Shown: positions 52,249 through 61,614, numbered from the stretch's first letter. The stretch: 64,000 nt of DNA from Roseicyclus mahoneyensis (GCF_003148775.1 NZ_QGGW01000001.1:124001-188000); one strand, 5' to 3'. Notes: generated by a model not told the origin, from the sequence alone. A program made the numbers and translations.

Positions 52249-52836
52249 ATGATGATGGTCGAACTGACCTCGGTGCCGGGGGCGGCCTTGCCCGTGGCGG
52301 AACTGGCCGAACAGTTGCGCCTGGCGCGCGGCTTCTCCGACGATGGCAGTCAGGACGGGCAGTTGGAAAGCTGCCTGCGGGCGGCCTTGTCCGGGATCGA
52401 GGCACGGATCGGCAAGGCGCTGTTCGAGCGGCGCTTCGTGCTGACGTTGATGGCCTGGCATGGGGATACGGTGCATGTGCTGCCACTGGCGCCGGTCGGC
52501 CGGATCGACAGCGTGAAGCTGATCACCCGGGCCGGGGCGGAAACCCCGGTCGATCCGGCGCGCTACCGGTTGCAGCTGGACGCGCATCGCCCTGCCGTTG
52601 TCGCCACGGGCAGCGTCTTGCCCGCGCCCGGGCTGGGCGGCACGATCGAGGTGGAGTTCACGGCCGGGCATGCGGCGGAATGGACGGGCATTCCCGCCGA
52701 TCTGCGGCAGGCGGTCTTGATCCTTGCGGGCGAGTTCTGGGCGCAGAACATGGATGCGCAGACGGGTATTCCTTTTGCGGTCTCGGTCCTGCTGGAGCCG
52801 CACCGTCCTGTGCGGTTGCGTGGGGCTGGGCAATGA
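52249..52836 (+). CDS. GTA gene g6, head-tail connector protein
   Basis: A 195-residue connector of the phiE125 gp8-like family. The N-terminal helical part (LPVAELAEQLRLARGFSDDG, LESCLRAALSGIEARIGKAL) is typical, followed by beta-rich middle segments and AVLILAGEFWAQNMDAQTGI near the C terminus. It forms the adaptor ring below the portal. The ATG at 52249 is the first of two tandem in-frame ATGs; an out-of-frame ATG at 52241 stops after three codons. It overlaps g7 by four bases. Confidence 0.85.
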   Translation: MMMVELTSVPGAALPVAELAEQLRLARGFSDDGSQDGQLESCLRAALSGIEARIGKALFERRFVLTLMAWHGDTVHVLPLAPVGRIDSVKLITRAGAETPVDPARYRLQLDAHRPAVVATGSVLPAPGLGGTIEVEFTAGHAAEWTGIPADLRQAVLILAGEFWAQNMDAQTGIPFAVSVLLEPHRPVRLRGAGQ

Positions 52837-53162
52837 GCGCCCCGGAGATGAACCGCCGTCTGGCGCTGGAGGCGCCTGAGCGGGCCGCCGATGGCGCTGG
52901 CGGGTTCAGCGAAATCTGGGTCACGCGCGGCCATGTCTGGGCGGCGGTCGAGACCCGTGGCGCAGGCCGCGAGGTGGATCAGGCGGCACGGGTGCAGCTC
53001 AAGATCATGATGCGGGCGGTGCCGCAGGGTGCGGGGGCGCGGCCTGACGCGTCGATGCGGTTCCGCGATGGCGCACGGGTCTACCGGATCGAGGCGGTGC
53101 ATGAGGGCGACCCGCTGGGGCGGACGCTGCTGTGTTTCGCACTCGAGGAGGTGGGGCGATGA
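52833..53162 (+). CDS. GTA gene g7, head-tail closure/adaptor protein
   Basis: A 109-residue beta-rich protein of the phage head-closure (SPP1 gp16-like) type: LALEAPERAADGAGGFSEIW near the start, WAAVETRGAGREVDQAARVQ and FRDGARVYRIEAVHEGD. It is in the expected place between connector and tail terminator and overlaps both neighbours by four bases. It closes the head after packaging and accepts the tail. Confidence 0.85.
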   Translation: MSAPEMNRRLALEAPERAADGAGGFSEIWVTRGHVWAAVETRGAGREVDQAARVQLKIMMRAVPQGAGARPDASMRFRDGARVYRIEAVHEGDPLGRTLLCFALEEVGR

Positions 53163-53566
53163 GCTATGGCATTACGGCGGCGCTGCAGACGGCGGTTTAT
53201 GGCGCGTTGACGGGGGATGCGACGGTGGCGGCGCTGTCGGGGGGGGCGATTTATGACGCGCTGCCGCCGGGGCCTGTGCCGCCGCTTTACGCGGCGCTGG
53301 GGCCAGAGACGGTGCGCGATGCGTCCGACAAGACCGGCGCAGGCGCGGTGCATGATTTCCCGGTGACGGTGGTCAGCGAGGCGGCGGGATTTGCGAGCGC
53401 CAAGGTGTTGGCGGCGGCGATTTCGGATGCCTTGACCGGGGCCGAGATGGTGCTGGCGCGCGGGCGGCTGGTGCGGATGGCCTTTGTGCGCGCGCGGGCG
53501 CGGCGGGTCGATGGCAGGCGCGAGATCGAGGTCTGGTTTCGTGCCCGGGTGGATGAGGACGCGTGA
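53159..53566 (+). CDS. GTA gene g8, tail terminator (DUF3168)
   Basis: A 135-residue DUF3168 protein. Family sequence is seen in LQTAVYGALTGDATVAALSG, AIYDALPPGPVPPLYAALGP and EIEVWFRARVDEDA. In Rhodobacter capsulatus GTA this is the tail terminator that caps the tail tube. The start at 53159 overlaps g7's stop by four bases. A short AT-rich stretch (AAAATATAGACAATATTGG) separates it from g9. Confidence 0.88.
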   Translation: MSYGITAALQTAVYGALTGDATVAALSGGAIYDALPPGPVPPLYAALGPETVRDASDKTGAGAVHDFPVTVVSEAAGFASAKVLAAAISDALTGAEMVLARGRLVRMAFVRARARRVDGRREIEVWFRARVDEDA

Positions 53567-53605
53567 GCGTCACCTTGCAAAATATAGACAATATTGGAGA
53601 ATGTG

Positions 53606-54019
53606 ATGGCGGCGCAGAGCGGCAAGGACCTTTTGGTGAAGGTCGACATGGATGGGAATGGCGTGTTTGAGACGGTGGCAGGGCTGCGCGCCACGCGGCT
53701 GAGCTTCAACGCCGAACAGGTGGATGTGACGAGCCTTGAGTCGGCAGGCGGATGGCGCGAGTTGCTGACGGGGGGAGGTGTCAAATCGGCCTCGATCTCG
53801 GGGTCGGGCATTTTTAGAGATGCTTCGACCGATGAACGGGCGCGGCAGATCTTCTTTGACGGCGCGACGCCGCAGTTTCAGGTTGTGATCCCCGATTTCG
53901 GCATCGTGCAGGGCGCGTTCCAGATCACCTCGATCGACTATGCAGGCAATCATGACGGCGAGGCGACCTACGAGATGTCGATGGCCTCGGCCGGCGCGCT
54001 GACCTTTTCGGCGATCTGA
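53606..54019 (+). CDS. GTA gene g9, major tail tube protein
   Basis: A 137-residue tail tube protein of the TP901-1 major tail family. Signature parts are GKDLLVKVDMDGNGVFETVA, GLRATRLSFNAEQVDVTSLE and SGSGIFRDASTDERARQIFF. It forms the short tail tube. The ATG at 53606 is used; an in-frame TTG four codons earlier lies in the AT-rich spacer, and an out-of-frame ATG at 53601 stops at once. g10 follows after three bases. Confidence 0.9.
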   Translation: MAAQSGKDLLVKVDMDGNGVFETVAGLRATRLSFNAEQVDVTSLESAGGWRELLTGGGVKSASISGSGIFRDASTDERARQIFFDGATPQFQVVIPDFGIVQGAFQITSIDYAGNHDGEATYEMSMASAGALTFSAI

Positions 54020-54022
54020 GCC

Positions 54023-54337
54023 ATGGCGAACCCGCATGCGGGCGAGGTGGCGCTGGTCGTGGATGGCGAGCGGCTGGTGGCCAAGCTGACGCTAGGGGCG
54101 CTGGCGGAACTGGAAGCACGGCTGGAGGCAGACAGTCTGGCCGATCTGGTCGCGCGGTTCGAGGGTGACGCCTTGCGGGCGCGCGATGTCCTGATGCTGG
54201 TCTGTGCGGGCCTGCGAGGGGGCGGCTGGCGGGGCGATCTGCCCGATCTGTTGTCGGCCGAGATCGAGGGTGGTCCGCTGGAGGCCGCGCGGGTGGCCGC
54301 GCGGCTTTTGGTTTTGGCGTTCCGGGTGTCGGGATGA
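54023..54337 (+). CDS. GTA gene g10, GTA-gp10 tail assembly protein
   Basis: A 104-residue protein with the GTA_gp10 pattern: an N-terminal beta part with VALVVDGERLVAKLTLGALA, then ELEARLEADSLADLVARFEG and helices ending in LLVLAFRVSG. The role is probably tail assembly chaperone with the next gene, by analogy with phage G/GT pairs; here both are separate frames overlapping by four bases. Confidence 0.85.
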   Translation: MANPHAGEVALVVDGERLVAKLTLGALAELEARLEADSLADLVARFEGDALRARDVLMLVCAGLRGGGWRGDLPDLLSAEIEGGPLEAARVAARLLVLAFRVSG

Positions 54338-54555
54338 GCGGCGCGGGCTTTGACTGGCCCGCCCTGATGCGGGCGGGGTTGCAGGGGCTGGGGCTGACGC
54401 CCGAAGTCTTCTGGCGGCTGACGCCTGCCGAATTGCTGATGATGTTGGGCGATGCGCCCGGGGTGGCCCCTATGGGCCGCGCCCGGCTGGAGGCGTTGGC
54501 GGCCCAGTTTCCCGATGTGACGCACAAGGAGGCGGATGATGGCAGGGCTGGATGA
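54334..54555 (+). CDS. GTA g10.1, phage tail assembly chaperone (TAC family)
   Basis: A 73-residue protein of the small tail assembly chaperone family found in GTA clusters (rcc01693 type): FDWPALMRAGLQGLGLTPEV and FWRLTPAELLMMLGDAPG are the typical blocks. It overlaps g10 by four bases and g11 by 17 bases. It likely binds the tape measure protein during tail formation. Confidence 0.85.
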   Translation: MSGAGFDWPALMRAGLQGLGLTPEVFWRLTPAELLMMLGDAPGVAPMGRARLEALAAQFPDVTHKEADDGRAG

Positions 54556-55204
54556 GGGCATGGCGGCGTTTGAGGTGCAGCTGGCCGAGCTTGAGACAAG
54601 CATGGCGCAGGCCGCCAGCATGACGGCTGCCTTTCAGGCGGAGTTGCGCGGGATGCAGGACACGATGCTGTACACCGGGCGCGAGGTGGAGGGCATGAGC
54701 CGGTCGATCGGGGGGGGCCTCAGGCGCGCTTTTGACGGGGTGGTGTTTGATGGCATGCGCCTGTCGGACGCGCTGCGGACGGTGGCGCGCAGCATGGTCG
54801 ATGCCGCCTACAACACCGCGATGCGGCCGGTTCAAAACGCATTGGGGTCGGTGTTGGCCAATGGGATCAACGGCTTGGTCAGCAGCATCTTGCCGTTTCA
54901 GAAGGGCGGCGCGATCTCGCAGGGGCGGGTGATGCCCTTTGCGCGGGGGGGCGTGGTGCAGGGCGCTACGAGTTTTCCGATGCGGGGCGGCATGGGGCTG
55001 ATGGGCGAGGCGGGGCCGGAGGCGATCATGCCGCTGCGCCGGGGGGCGGACGGGCGTCTTGGCGTGGCGGCGGCGGGTGGCGGCGCCCCGGTGCAGGTGG
55101 TCATGAACATCACGACGCCCGACGTGCAGGGCTTTGCGCGCAGCCAGACGCAGATCGCCGCACAGATGGGCCGGGCGCTGGCGCGCGGCCAGCGCAATCG
55201 CTGA
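54539..55204 (+). CDS. GTA gene g11, tail tape measure protein
   Basis: A 221-residue tape measure protein, short as expected for the very short GTA tail. The N terminus is helical (AAFEVQLAELETSMAQAASM), a hydrophobic middle VQNALGSVLANGINGLVSSI could contact the membrane, and the Gly-rich segment FARGGVVQGATSFPMRGGMG with GLMGEAGPEAIMPLRRGADG is the well-known tape-measure C-terminal block. The ATG at 54539 is favoured because AAGGAGG is then six bases away; 54536 would leave only three. Confidence 0.9.
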   Translation: MAGLDEGMAAFEVQLAELETSMAQAASMTAAFQAELRGMQDTMLYTGREVEGMSRSIGGGLRRAFDGVVFDGMRLSDALRTVARSMVDAAYNTAMRPVQNALGSVLANGINGLVSSILPFQKGGAISQGRVMPFARGGVVQGATSFPMRGGMGLMGEAGPEAIMPLRRGADGRLGVAAAGGGAPVQVVMNITTPDVQGFARSQTQIAAQMGRALARGQRNR

Positions 55205-55216
55205 GGGGGCGGGATC

Positions 55217-55849
55217 ATGGCATTTCACGAGGTCCGGTTTCCGGCCAACCTGAGTTTCGGGTCCGTGGGCGGCCCTGAGCGGCGCACCGAGGTGGTGGCG
55301 CTGTCCAACGGGTTCGAGGAGCGCAACACGCCTTGGGCGCAATCGCGCCGGCGCTATGACGCGGGGGTAAGCTTGCGCTCGCTTGACGATATCGCGCTGC
55401 TGATCGCGTTTTTCGAGGCGCGGCGCGGGCAGTTGCACGGGTTCCGCTGGAAGGACTGGTCGGATTACAAGAGTTGTGCGCCCTCGGTCGCGCCCGAGTT
55501 CCGCGACCAGCAGATCGCGGTGGCGGACGGGATTGCGACGGTGTTTCCGCTGAGCAAGACCTATGCTTCGGGCGGGTTTTCCTATGTCCGGCCGATCGTG
55601 AAGCCTGTGGAAGGCACCGTTCTGGTGGGGATTTCCACCGATGAGCAGGTTCTGGGTGTCGATTTCGAGCTGGATCTGGCGGCGGGCAGGGTGATCTTTG
55701 CCGAACCGCCTGATGCCGGTGAGGCGATCACGGCGGGGTTCGAATTCGACGTGCCGGTGCGGTTCGACACCGACGTGATCCAGACTTCGGTCGCCAGTTT
55801 CCAGGCGGGCGAGGTGCCCAATGTGCCGGTCGTGGAGATCCGGCTGTGA
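55217..55849 (+). CDS. GTA gene g12, distal tail protein (DUF2460)
   Basis: A 210-residue DUF2460 protein. Family blocks: FHEVRFPANLSFGSVGGPER, WAQSRRRYDAGVSLRSLDDI, IAFFEARRGQLHGFRWKDW and FPLSKTYASGGFSYVRPIVK. In the Rhodobacter capsulatus particle this protein forms a ring at the tail end holding the hub. Its stop overlaps g13 by four bases. Confidence 0.93.
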   Translation: MAFHEVRFPANLSFGSVGGPERRTEVVALSNGFEERNTPWAQSRRRYDAGVSLRSLDDIALLIAFFEARRGQLHGFRWKDWSDYKSCAPSVAPEFRDQQIAVADGIATVFPLSKTYASGGFSYVRPIVKPVEGTVLVGISTDEQVLGVDFELDLAAGRVIFAEPPDAGEAITAGFEFDVPVRFDTDVIQTSVASFQAGEVPNVPVVEIRL

Positions 55850-56730
55850 GCGGGGTTGCGGGCCTAGATGCACATCTGGCCGGTGGCACGACGGGTGTCT
55901 GCCGCTGCTGGAAACTGGTGCGGGGCGATGGGGTGACCTTTGGCTTCACCGATCATGACCGGGTTCTGGCCTTCGACGGGGTCAGCTTCAAACCCGAGAG
56001 CGGGCTTTCGGCGGCGGCGCTGATGCAGACCACGGGACTGTCGGTGGACAACACCGAAGCCGTGGGTGCCTTGTCGGATGCCGCAATCACCGAGGAAGAT
56101 ATAGCGGCTGGGCGCTACGACGGTGCCGCGATCGAGGCCTGGCTGGTGCAATGGGGCGAGCCTGCGAACCGGGTGTTGCAGTTTCGCGGCAGCCTGGGCG
56201 AGTTGACGCGGGCCAATGGTGCCTTCACCGCGGAACTCCGCGGGCTGGCGGAGCGGATGAACACGGCGACGGGTCGGGTGTATCAGCGCAGTTGTTCGGC
56301 GGTGCTGGGCGATGGCGCGTGCCGGTTCGATCTGGAGACACCGGGCTATGGGGCCGAGGTTACGGTTGTGTCGGTCGAGGGTGGGCGAGTGTTCCATCTG
56401 TCGGGGTTGGACGCGTTCGAGCCGCGCTGGTTCGAGCGTGGGCGCTGTGTGGTGCTGGATGGCGCGGCCGCGGGGCTGGTCGGCGCGGTCAAGATCGACC
56501 GGCCCGAGGGCGTCTTGCGCCGTGTCGAATTGTGGGACCGGCTGCGCGCGGGGATCGCTGCGGGGGACCGGATCGGGCTGACGGCGGGGTGCGACAAGCG
56601 GATGGAAACCTGCCGATTGAAATTTTCCAACCTTCTGAATTTCAGAGGCTTTCCGGATATTCCGGGGGATGACTGGATGGTGGCGCACCCCTCGCGCTTG
56701 TCGGCGCGCGACGGGGGAAGCCGCCGGTGA
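55846..56730 (+). CDS. GTA gene g13, baseplate hub protein (DUF2163)
   Basis: A 294-residue DUF2163/BR0599 protein. Blocks: GTTGVCRCWKLVRGDGVTFG, FTDHDRVLAFDGVSFKPESG, GLSVDNTEAVGALSDAAITE and the C-terminal GCDKRMETCRLKFSNLLNFR. Four Cys in CSAVLGDGACRFD and GCDKRMETC are spaced as in hub proteins that hold an iron-sulfur cluster; that assignment is from memory of the GTA structure. It overlaps both neighbours by four bases. Confidence 0.92.
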   Translation: MSGVAGLDAHLAGGTTGVCRCWKLVRGDGVTFGFTDHDRVLAFDGVSFKPESGLSAAALMQTTGLSVDNTEAVGALSDAAITEEDIAAGRYDGAAIEAWLVQWGEPANRVLQFRGSLGELTRANGAFTAELRGLAERMNTATGRVYQRSCSAVLGDGACRFDLETPGYGAEVTVVSVEGGRVFHLSGLDAFEPRWFERGRCVVLDGAAAGLVGAVKIDRPEGVLRRVELWDRLRAGIAAGDRIGLTAGCDKRMETCRLKFSNLLNFRGFPDIPGDDWMVAHPSRLSARDGGSRR

Positions 56731-57158
56731 GCGCGGTGGTGGCGGCCGCGCGCGGCTGGATCGGCACGCCTTATGTGCATCAGGCCAGTTGCCGGGGTGC
56801 GGGGTGCGATTGTCTGGGGCTGTTGCGGGGTCTTTGGCGCGATGTCTACGGGGCCGAGCCCGAGGCGGTGCCTGCCTATACTGCCGATTGGTCCGAGCCC
56901 TCGGGTGAGGAACGGCTCTGGTCGGCGGCGGCGCGGCACTTGATCCCCAAGGCCCTCGAGCCGGCCGCGCCCGGCGATGTGCTGCTGTTTCGCATGCGCG
57001 ACGGCGGTGTCGCGAAACATTTGGGCGTGCAGGCCGATTGCGGGTCTGCCCCCAGCTTCATCCACGCCTATTCCGGGCGTGGCGTGGTGGAAAGCGCGCT
57101 GACGCCCCCTTGGGCGCGGCGTCTGGTGGCGCGGTTCGCGTTTCCCGAAAGGATGTGA
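56727..57158 (+). CDS. GTA gene g14, NlpC/P60-type cell-wall peptidase
   Basis: A 143-residue peptidase at the tail tip, thought to cut recipient peptidoglycan during DNA delivery. The catalytic Cys is Cys29 in GAGCDCLGLLRGLW, and the catalytic His is His98 in GGVAKHLGVQ; DVLLFRMRDGG precedes it as in NlpC/P60 folds. The start overlaps the hub gene by four bases, and the megatron gene follows four bases after its stop. Confidence 0.92.
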   Translation: MSAVVAAARGWIGTPYVHQASCRGAGCDCLGLLRGLWRDVYGAEPEAVPAYTADWSEPSGEERLWSAAARHLIPKALEPAAPGDVLLFRMRDGGVAKHLGVQADCGSAPSFIHAYSGRGVVESALTPPWARRLVARFAFPERM

Positions 57159-57162
57159 CGGC

Positions 57163-60100
57163 ATGGCGACGCTTCTTCTGTCGGCCGCGGGCGCGGCCAT
57201 CGGTGGCATGGCCTCGGGCACGGTTCTGGGTCTGACCGGGGCCGTCATCGGGCGTGCGGTCGGCGCCACGCTGGGCCGCGTGATCGACCAGCGGCTGCTG
57301 GGAAGTGGCTCGGACGCGGTGGAACGAGGGCGCATCGACCGGTTTCGCATTACGCAGGCGGGCGAGGGCGCGCCGGTGGCGCAGCTTTTCGGGCGGATGC
57401 GACTGGGCGGGCAGGTGATCTGGGCCACGCAGTTCGTGGAGCGTGCCGCGACCAGCGGGGGCGGCAAGGGAGCGCCGCCCCAGCCAAAGACCACGACCTA
57501 TTCCTATTCGGTCAGCCTTGCCGTCGCGCTGTGCGAGGGCGAGATCCGGCGTGTGGGGAGGGTCTGGGCCGATGGGGTCGAATTAGACCTGTCGACCCTA
57601 TCGATGCGGGTCTACACCGGTGCCGAGGACCAGATGCCGGACCCGCTGCTCGAGGCGGTCGAGGGCGCGGGAGCCGTGCCTGCCTATCGCGGCATCGCCT
57701 ATGTCGTGTTCGAAGATCTGGACCTGACGCCCTTCGGCAACCGCGTGCCGCAATTCGCCTTCGAGGTCGCGCGCATGCCGCAGCCAGAACGCGACATGGT
57801 GCCTGCCGCGGCCGATCTGGTGCGCGCCGTCGCGCTCATGCCGGGTACCGGTGAATACGTGTTGTCCACGCGCAGCATCAGCTACCGCAAGGCCTTCGGC
57901 ATCGATGCTGCATTCAACACCAGCGCGGCGGGCGGCGGGTCGGATTTCACGCGGTCCTTGCAGCAGATGCGCGATGTGCTGCCGGGCCTGCGCTCGGTCA
58001 GCCTGATCTATTCGTGGTTCGGCGATGACCTGCGCGCCGGGTCCTGCACCGTGAAGCCCAAGGTCGAGGACAAGACCCGCGACGGGGCGGAAATGCCGTG
58101 GCGCGCGGGCGGGATCACGCGGGCCGAGGCCGAGGAACTGGCGCGGATCGACGACCGGCCCGTCTATGGCGGAACGCCTGCCGACGGCTCGGTGATCGAG
58201 GCGATCGAGGCGATCCGGGCGGGCGGGCAGGAGGTGATGGTCTATCCCTTCTTGCTGATGGAGATCCTGGCAGCCAATGGCTTGCCCGATCCGTGGGGCG
58301 GCGCGGAACAGCCGCCCTTGCCGTGGCGCGGGCGGATCACCGGGGACCTTGCGCCCGGCCAACCGGGCAGCCCGGATGGAAGCGCGGCCAACGGGGCTGC
58401 GGTGGATGCGTTCTTTGGCACCGTGACGGCGGCGGATTTCACCGTGGCAAACGGTCTTGTGACCTATTCCGGACCGCAGGAATGGTCCTATTCCCGCTTC
58501 ATCTTGCATTCCGCAGCCCTGTGCGCCGCGGCGGGGGGCGTCGATGCCTTCTGCATCGGGTCCGAGATGCGGTCGCTCACGCAGATGCGCGACCACGAAG
58601 GGTTCCGCGCCGTGACCCGGCTCCGTCAGCTTGCCGCCGAGGTGCGCGCGCTGCTGCCCGAGGCTGATCTGGGCTATGCCGCCGATTGGTCGGAGTATTT
58701 CGGCTACCAGCCGCAAGATGGGTCAGGGGATGTGTATTTCCATCTCGATCCGCTTTGGGCCGATGACGAGATCGATTTCATTGGCATCGACAATTACATG
58801 CCTCTGAGTGACTGGCGTGACGGGACCGAGCATGCCGACGCGGCCTGGGGCACGATCTACGATCAGGGCTACCTCGAGGCCAATATCGAGGGCGGCGAGG
58901 GCTACGACTGGTATTATCCGACCGAGGAGGCGCGCGCGGCGCAGCGCCGGGTTCTGATCGATCCGGGGCTGCGCGGGTGGCAGGTATCCCCCCCTGAAGA
59001 GAGCGTTCCGCCCGGTCCGACCACCCCATATTCTGTCGATGTTCGCGCTTCGGTTGCGGTTTTTCGCGGCATTGTCCGTTTGCCTGCAACCCCTGTGGAT
59101 GGGGCGCTGTGGGAAGCGGGGGGTGCAGGCACAGGAAGCTGGCTGGGTGTGCGCGATGGCGGTACGGTCCTGCGGTTGAGGGCTGGCGATGGCCAGACGG
59201 CCAAGACGGGGTCGGACCTTGAGACGGCGGTGTTGGACCTGCCTGTTGCGGGATTGCCCTTCGACGATCGCCTGCACGAGGTGATGTGGGACCTGCACCC
59301 GGCAGCGCCGGGCCGTGTCCGTCTGTGGATCGATGGCGTATTGCGCGGCAGCGCCGAAACGTCCGCCGGTGGGCCGCTCAGGTCGGGATGGTGGGCCGGC
59401 GGAGACGCGGGTGGCTGGTTGCAGATTGCCGCAAGCGTCACTGTGGGGGAACCTGTCACAGCCTGGCCCGCAGTGGATGGGGCCGGTCTGTTGTCGCGGA
59501 GCCGGGCTATCTTTCCGCCCCCCGGATTGGTCGATGCGTTTCTCTATCGCTACAAGGACATTGCCGGCTGGTGGGCCAGTGCACATCATGACCGGCTGGG
59601 TGGGGTGCCTCTGGCATTGCCTTCGCCCTGGGTGCCGCGATCAAAGCCCGTGCGGTTCACCGAGATCGGCTGCCCGGCCGTCGACAAGGGCACCAATGAG
59701 CCCAACAAGTTCTTCGACCCCAAAAGCTCGGAAAGTGCTTTGCCGCGCTATTCCGACGGGCGCCGCGATGACCTGATTCAGGCGCAATATCTGCGCGCGA
59801 TCATGTCCTACTGGGACGCGCCGGGGCGCAACCCGGTCTCTGATGTCTATGGCGGGCCGATGCTGCAGATGGACTATGCCCATGTCTGGGCTTGGGACGC
59901 ACGGCCATGGCCGGCCTTTCCCAATGACATCGACCGCTGGTCGGACGGCGGCAACTGGCGTCTGGGTCATTGGATCACCGGCCGGATCGAGGCTGTGCCG
60001 CTGAGCCATGTGGTGGCGGAACTGTGCGAGGCGGCCGGAGTTTCGGACTACGACGTGACGCGTCTGCAGGGGCTTGTGCGGGGTCACCTGTCGGGCGAGA

Positions 60101-61614
60101 CGGAGAGCGCGCGCGCGCGCCTGCAGACGCTGATGCTGGCTTACGGGTTTCAAGCGGTCGAACGCGAAGGGACCTTGGTTTTTCTGCCCTTGCCCGTGTT
60201 GCCTGCGGCCGTGATCGACGCGGATGCGACAGCAGTGGCCGAGGATGGTGCGGGCGGCATCACCGAGATCCGCGCGGCCGAAGCCGAGATCGTGGGGCGC
60301 GTGAGGTTGAGCTACACGGCCGCGGAAGCGGATTATCAGGATCGCGTGGCCGAAGCGGTGTTTCCCGCCGACGGCGCGGATGCTGTCACTGCGTCCGATC
60401 TTCCTCTGGCCCTGACCGGACCCGAGGGGCAGGCAGTGGCGGAACGGTGGTTGGCCGAAGCGCGCGTGGCGCGCGATGTCTTGCGCCTGTTCCTGCCGCC
60501 CTCGCTTCGGGCTTTGGGCGCGGGCGACATGGTGGCGCTGCCCGACGGATCGACATGGCGCATCGACCGGGTCGAGGATCGCGGCGCGCGCAATCTGGAG
60601 GCCGTGCGGGTCGAACCTTCGGTCTCGGATCCGTCGGAGGCGGTGGAGGAATTCGCCCCGGCTTCCAGCTTTGTGCCACCGGTGCCCGTCACGCCGGTCT
60701 TCCTTGATCTGCCGCTTCTCTCGGGGTCCGAGGTGGAGCATGCGCCTCATCTTGCGGTCACGGCCACTCCTTGGCCCGGCACGGTCGCCGTTTATACCGC
60801 TGCAGGCCCGGACGGGTTCACTCTCAATCGGCTGATGGAACGGCGCGCTGTCATCGGCATGCTCGAGACGCCGCTGGTCGCAGCCCGCCCGGGCCTATGG
60901 GACCGGGCAGGTGCCCTGCGGGTGCGCTTGGCGTCGGGCCAACTGTCGGCGGCCGAGATGGCGGCGGTTCTGAACGGGGCCAATCTGGCTGCGATCGGGT
61001 CGGGCGATGACGGCGCTTGGGAGGTGATCCAGTTCGCACAGGCCACGCTGGTGGGCGAGGGGCTTTGGGACATCGCCATGCGGCTGCGCGGCCAGCAGGG
61101 CACCGATGGCGTCATGCCCGAGGTTTGGCCCGAGGGCAGTCTCTTCGTGCTGCTCGACGGTGGGCCGGGTCAGGTCGACCTTGGCCCGGCATCCCGCGGC
61201 CTTGCCCGGCACTACCGCGTCGGATCAGCCCGGCGCAGCGTCGATGACCCGAGCTATGTCGAAAAGGTTCTGGCGTTTCAGGGTGTCGGGCTCAGGCCTT
61301 ATGCCCCGGCACATCTGCGGGCGCAAAGCCTTGTAGGGTCCTTGACCCTGTCATGGATACGCCGGAGCCGCATCGACGGCGACAGCTGGGAGGGGGTTGA
61401 GGTGCCGTTGGGCGAGACCGCCGAAGCCTACCTTCTCCGCGTGGTCGATGCCACGGGGCTGAGACGCGAGGTGACGCTGGGCGCGCCCGGCTTCACCTAC
61501 ACGGGGGCGATGCGGGCCAGCGATGGCACCACCGCGCCCTTCACCATCGAGGTTGCCCAGATGTCCGACCGTTTCGGGCCGGGGCCGTTTGCAAGGATCA
61601 TGATCGATGACTGA
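57163..61614 (+). CDS. GTA gene g15, megatron/tail tip protein with an inserted lectin-like domain
   Basis: A 1,483-residue tail-tip protein. The N terminus has a hydrophobic stretch (GAAIGGMASGTVLGLTGAVI) that may penetrate membrane. A GTA_TIM glycoside-hydrolase-like barrel spans about residues 420-880, then the phage-tail 3 and C-terminal fibre-like domains. Within the barrel, residues about 600-785 are an extra module with SVDVRASVAVFRGIVRLPAT, LHEVMWDLHPAAPGRVRLWI and WAGGDAGGWLQIAASV, which looks like a concanavalin A/LamG-type fold; barrel sequence resumes at FLYRYKDIAGWWASAHHDRL. The Rhodobacter capsulatus homologue is near 1,300 residues, so the excess matches the insertion. It probably binds the recipient surface. 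It overlaps the next gene by eight bases. Confidence 0.92.
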   Translation: MATLLLSAAGAAIGGMASGTVLGLTGAVIGRAVGATLGRVIDQRLLGSGSDAVERGRIDRFRITQAGEGAPVAQLFGRMRLGGQVIWATQFVERAATSGGGKGAPPQPKTTTYSYSVSLAVALCEGEIRRVGRVWADGVELDLSTLSMRVYTGAEDQMPDPLLEAVEGAGAVPAYRGIAYVVFEDLDLTPFGNRVPQFAFEVARMPQPERDMVPAAADLVRAVALMPGTGEYVLSTRSISYRKAFGIDAAFNTSAAGGGSDFTRSLQQMRDVLPGLRSVSLIYSWFGDDLRAGSCTVKPKVEDKTRDGAEMPWRAGGITRAEAEELARIDDRPVYGGTPADGSVIEAIEAIRAGGQEVMVYPFLLMEILAANGLPDPWGGAEQPPLPWRGRITGDLAPGQPGSPDGSAANGAAVDAFFGTVTAADFTVANGLVTYSGPQEWSYSRFILHSAALCAAAGGVDAFCIGSEMRSLTQMRDHEGFRAVTRLRQLAAEVRALLPEADLGYAADWSEYFGYQPQDGSGDVYFHLDPLWADDEIDFIGIDNYMPLSDWRDGTEHADAAWGTIYDQGYLEANIEGGEGYDWYYPTEEARAAQRRVLIDPGLRGWQVSPPEESVPPGPTTPYSVDVRASVAVFRGIVRLPATPVDGALWEAGGAGTGSWLGVRDGGTVLRLRAGDGQTAKTGSDLETAVLDLPVAGLPFDDRLHEVMWDLHPAAPGRVRLWIDGVLRGSAETSAGGPLRSGWWAGGDAGGWLQIAASVTVGEPVTAWPAVDGAGLLSRSRAIFPPPGLVDAFLYRYKDIAGWWASAHHDRLGGVPLALPSPWVPRSKPVRFTEIGCPAVDKGTNEPNKFFDPKSSESALPRYSDGRRDDLIQAQYLRAIMSYWDAPGRNPVSDVYGGPMLQMDYAHVWAWDARPWPAFPNDIDRWSDGGNWRLGHWITGRIEAVPLSHVVAELCEAAGVSDYDVTRLQGLVRGHLSGETESARARLQTLMLAYGFQAVEREGTLVFLPLPVLPAAVIDADATAVAEDGAGGITEIRAAEAEIVGRVRLSYTAAEADYQDRVAEAVFPADGADAVTASDLPLALTGPEGQAVAERWLAEARVARDVLRLFLPPSLRALGAGDMVALPDGSTWRIDRVEDRGARNLEAVRVEPSVSDPSEAVEEFAPASSFVPPVPVTPVFLDLPLLSGSEVEHAPHLAVTATPWPGTVAVYTAAGPDGFTLNRLMERRAVIGMLETPLVAARPGLWDRAGALRVRLASGQLSAAEMAAVLNGANLAAIGSGDDGAWEVIQFAQATLVGEGLWDIAMRLRGQQGTDGVMPEVWPEGSLFVLLDGGPGQVDLGPASRGLARHYRVGSARRSVDDPSYVEKVLAFQGVGLRPYAPAHLRAQSLVGSLTLSWIRRSRIDGDSWEGVEVPLGETAEAYLLRVVDATGLRREVTLGAPGFTYTGAMRASDGTTAPFTIEVAQMSDRFGPGPFARIMIDD

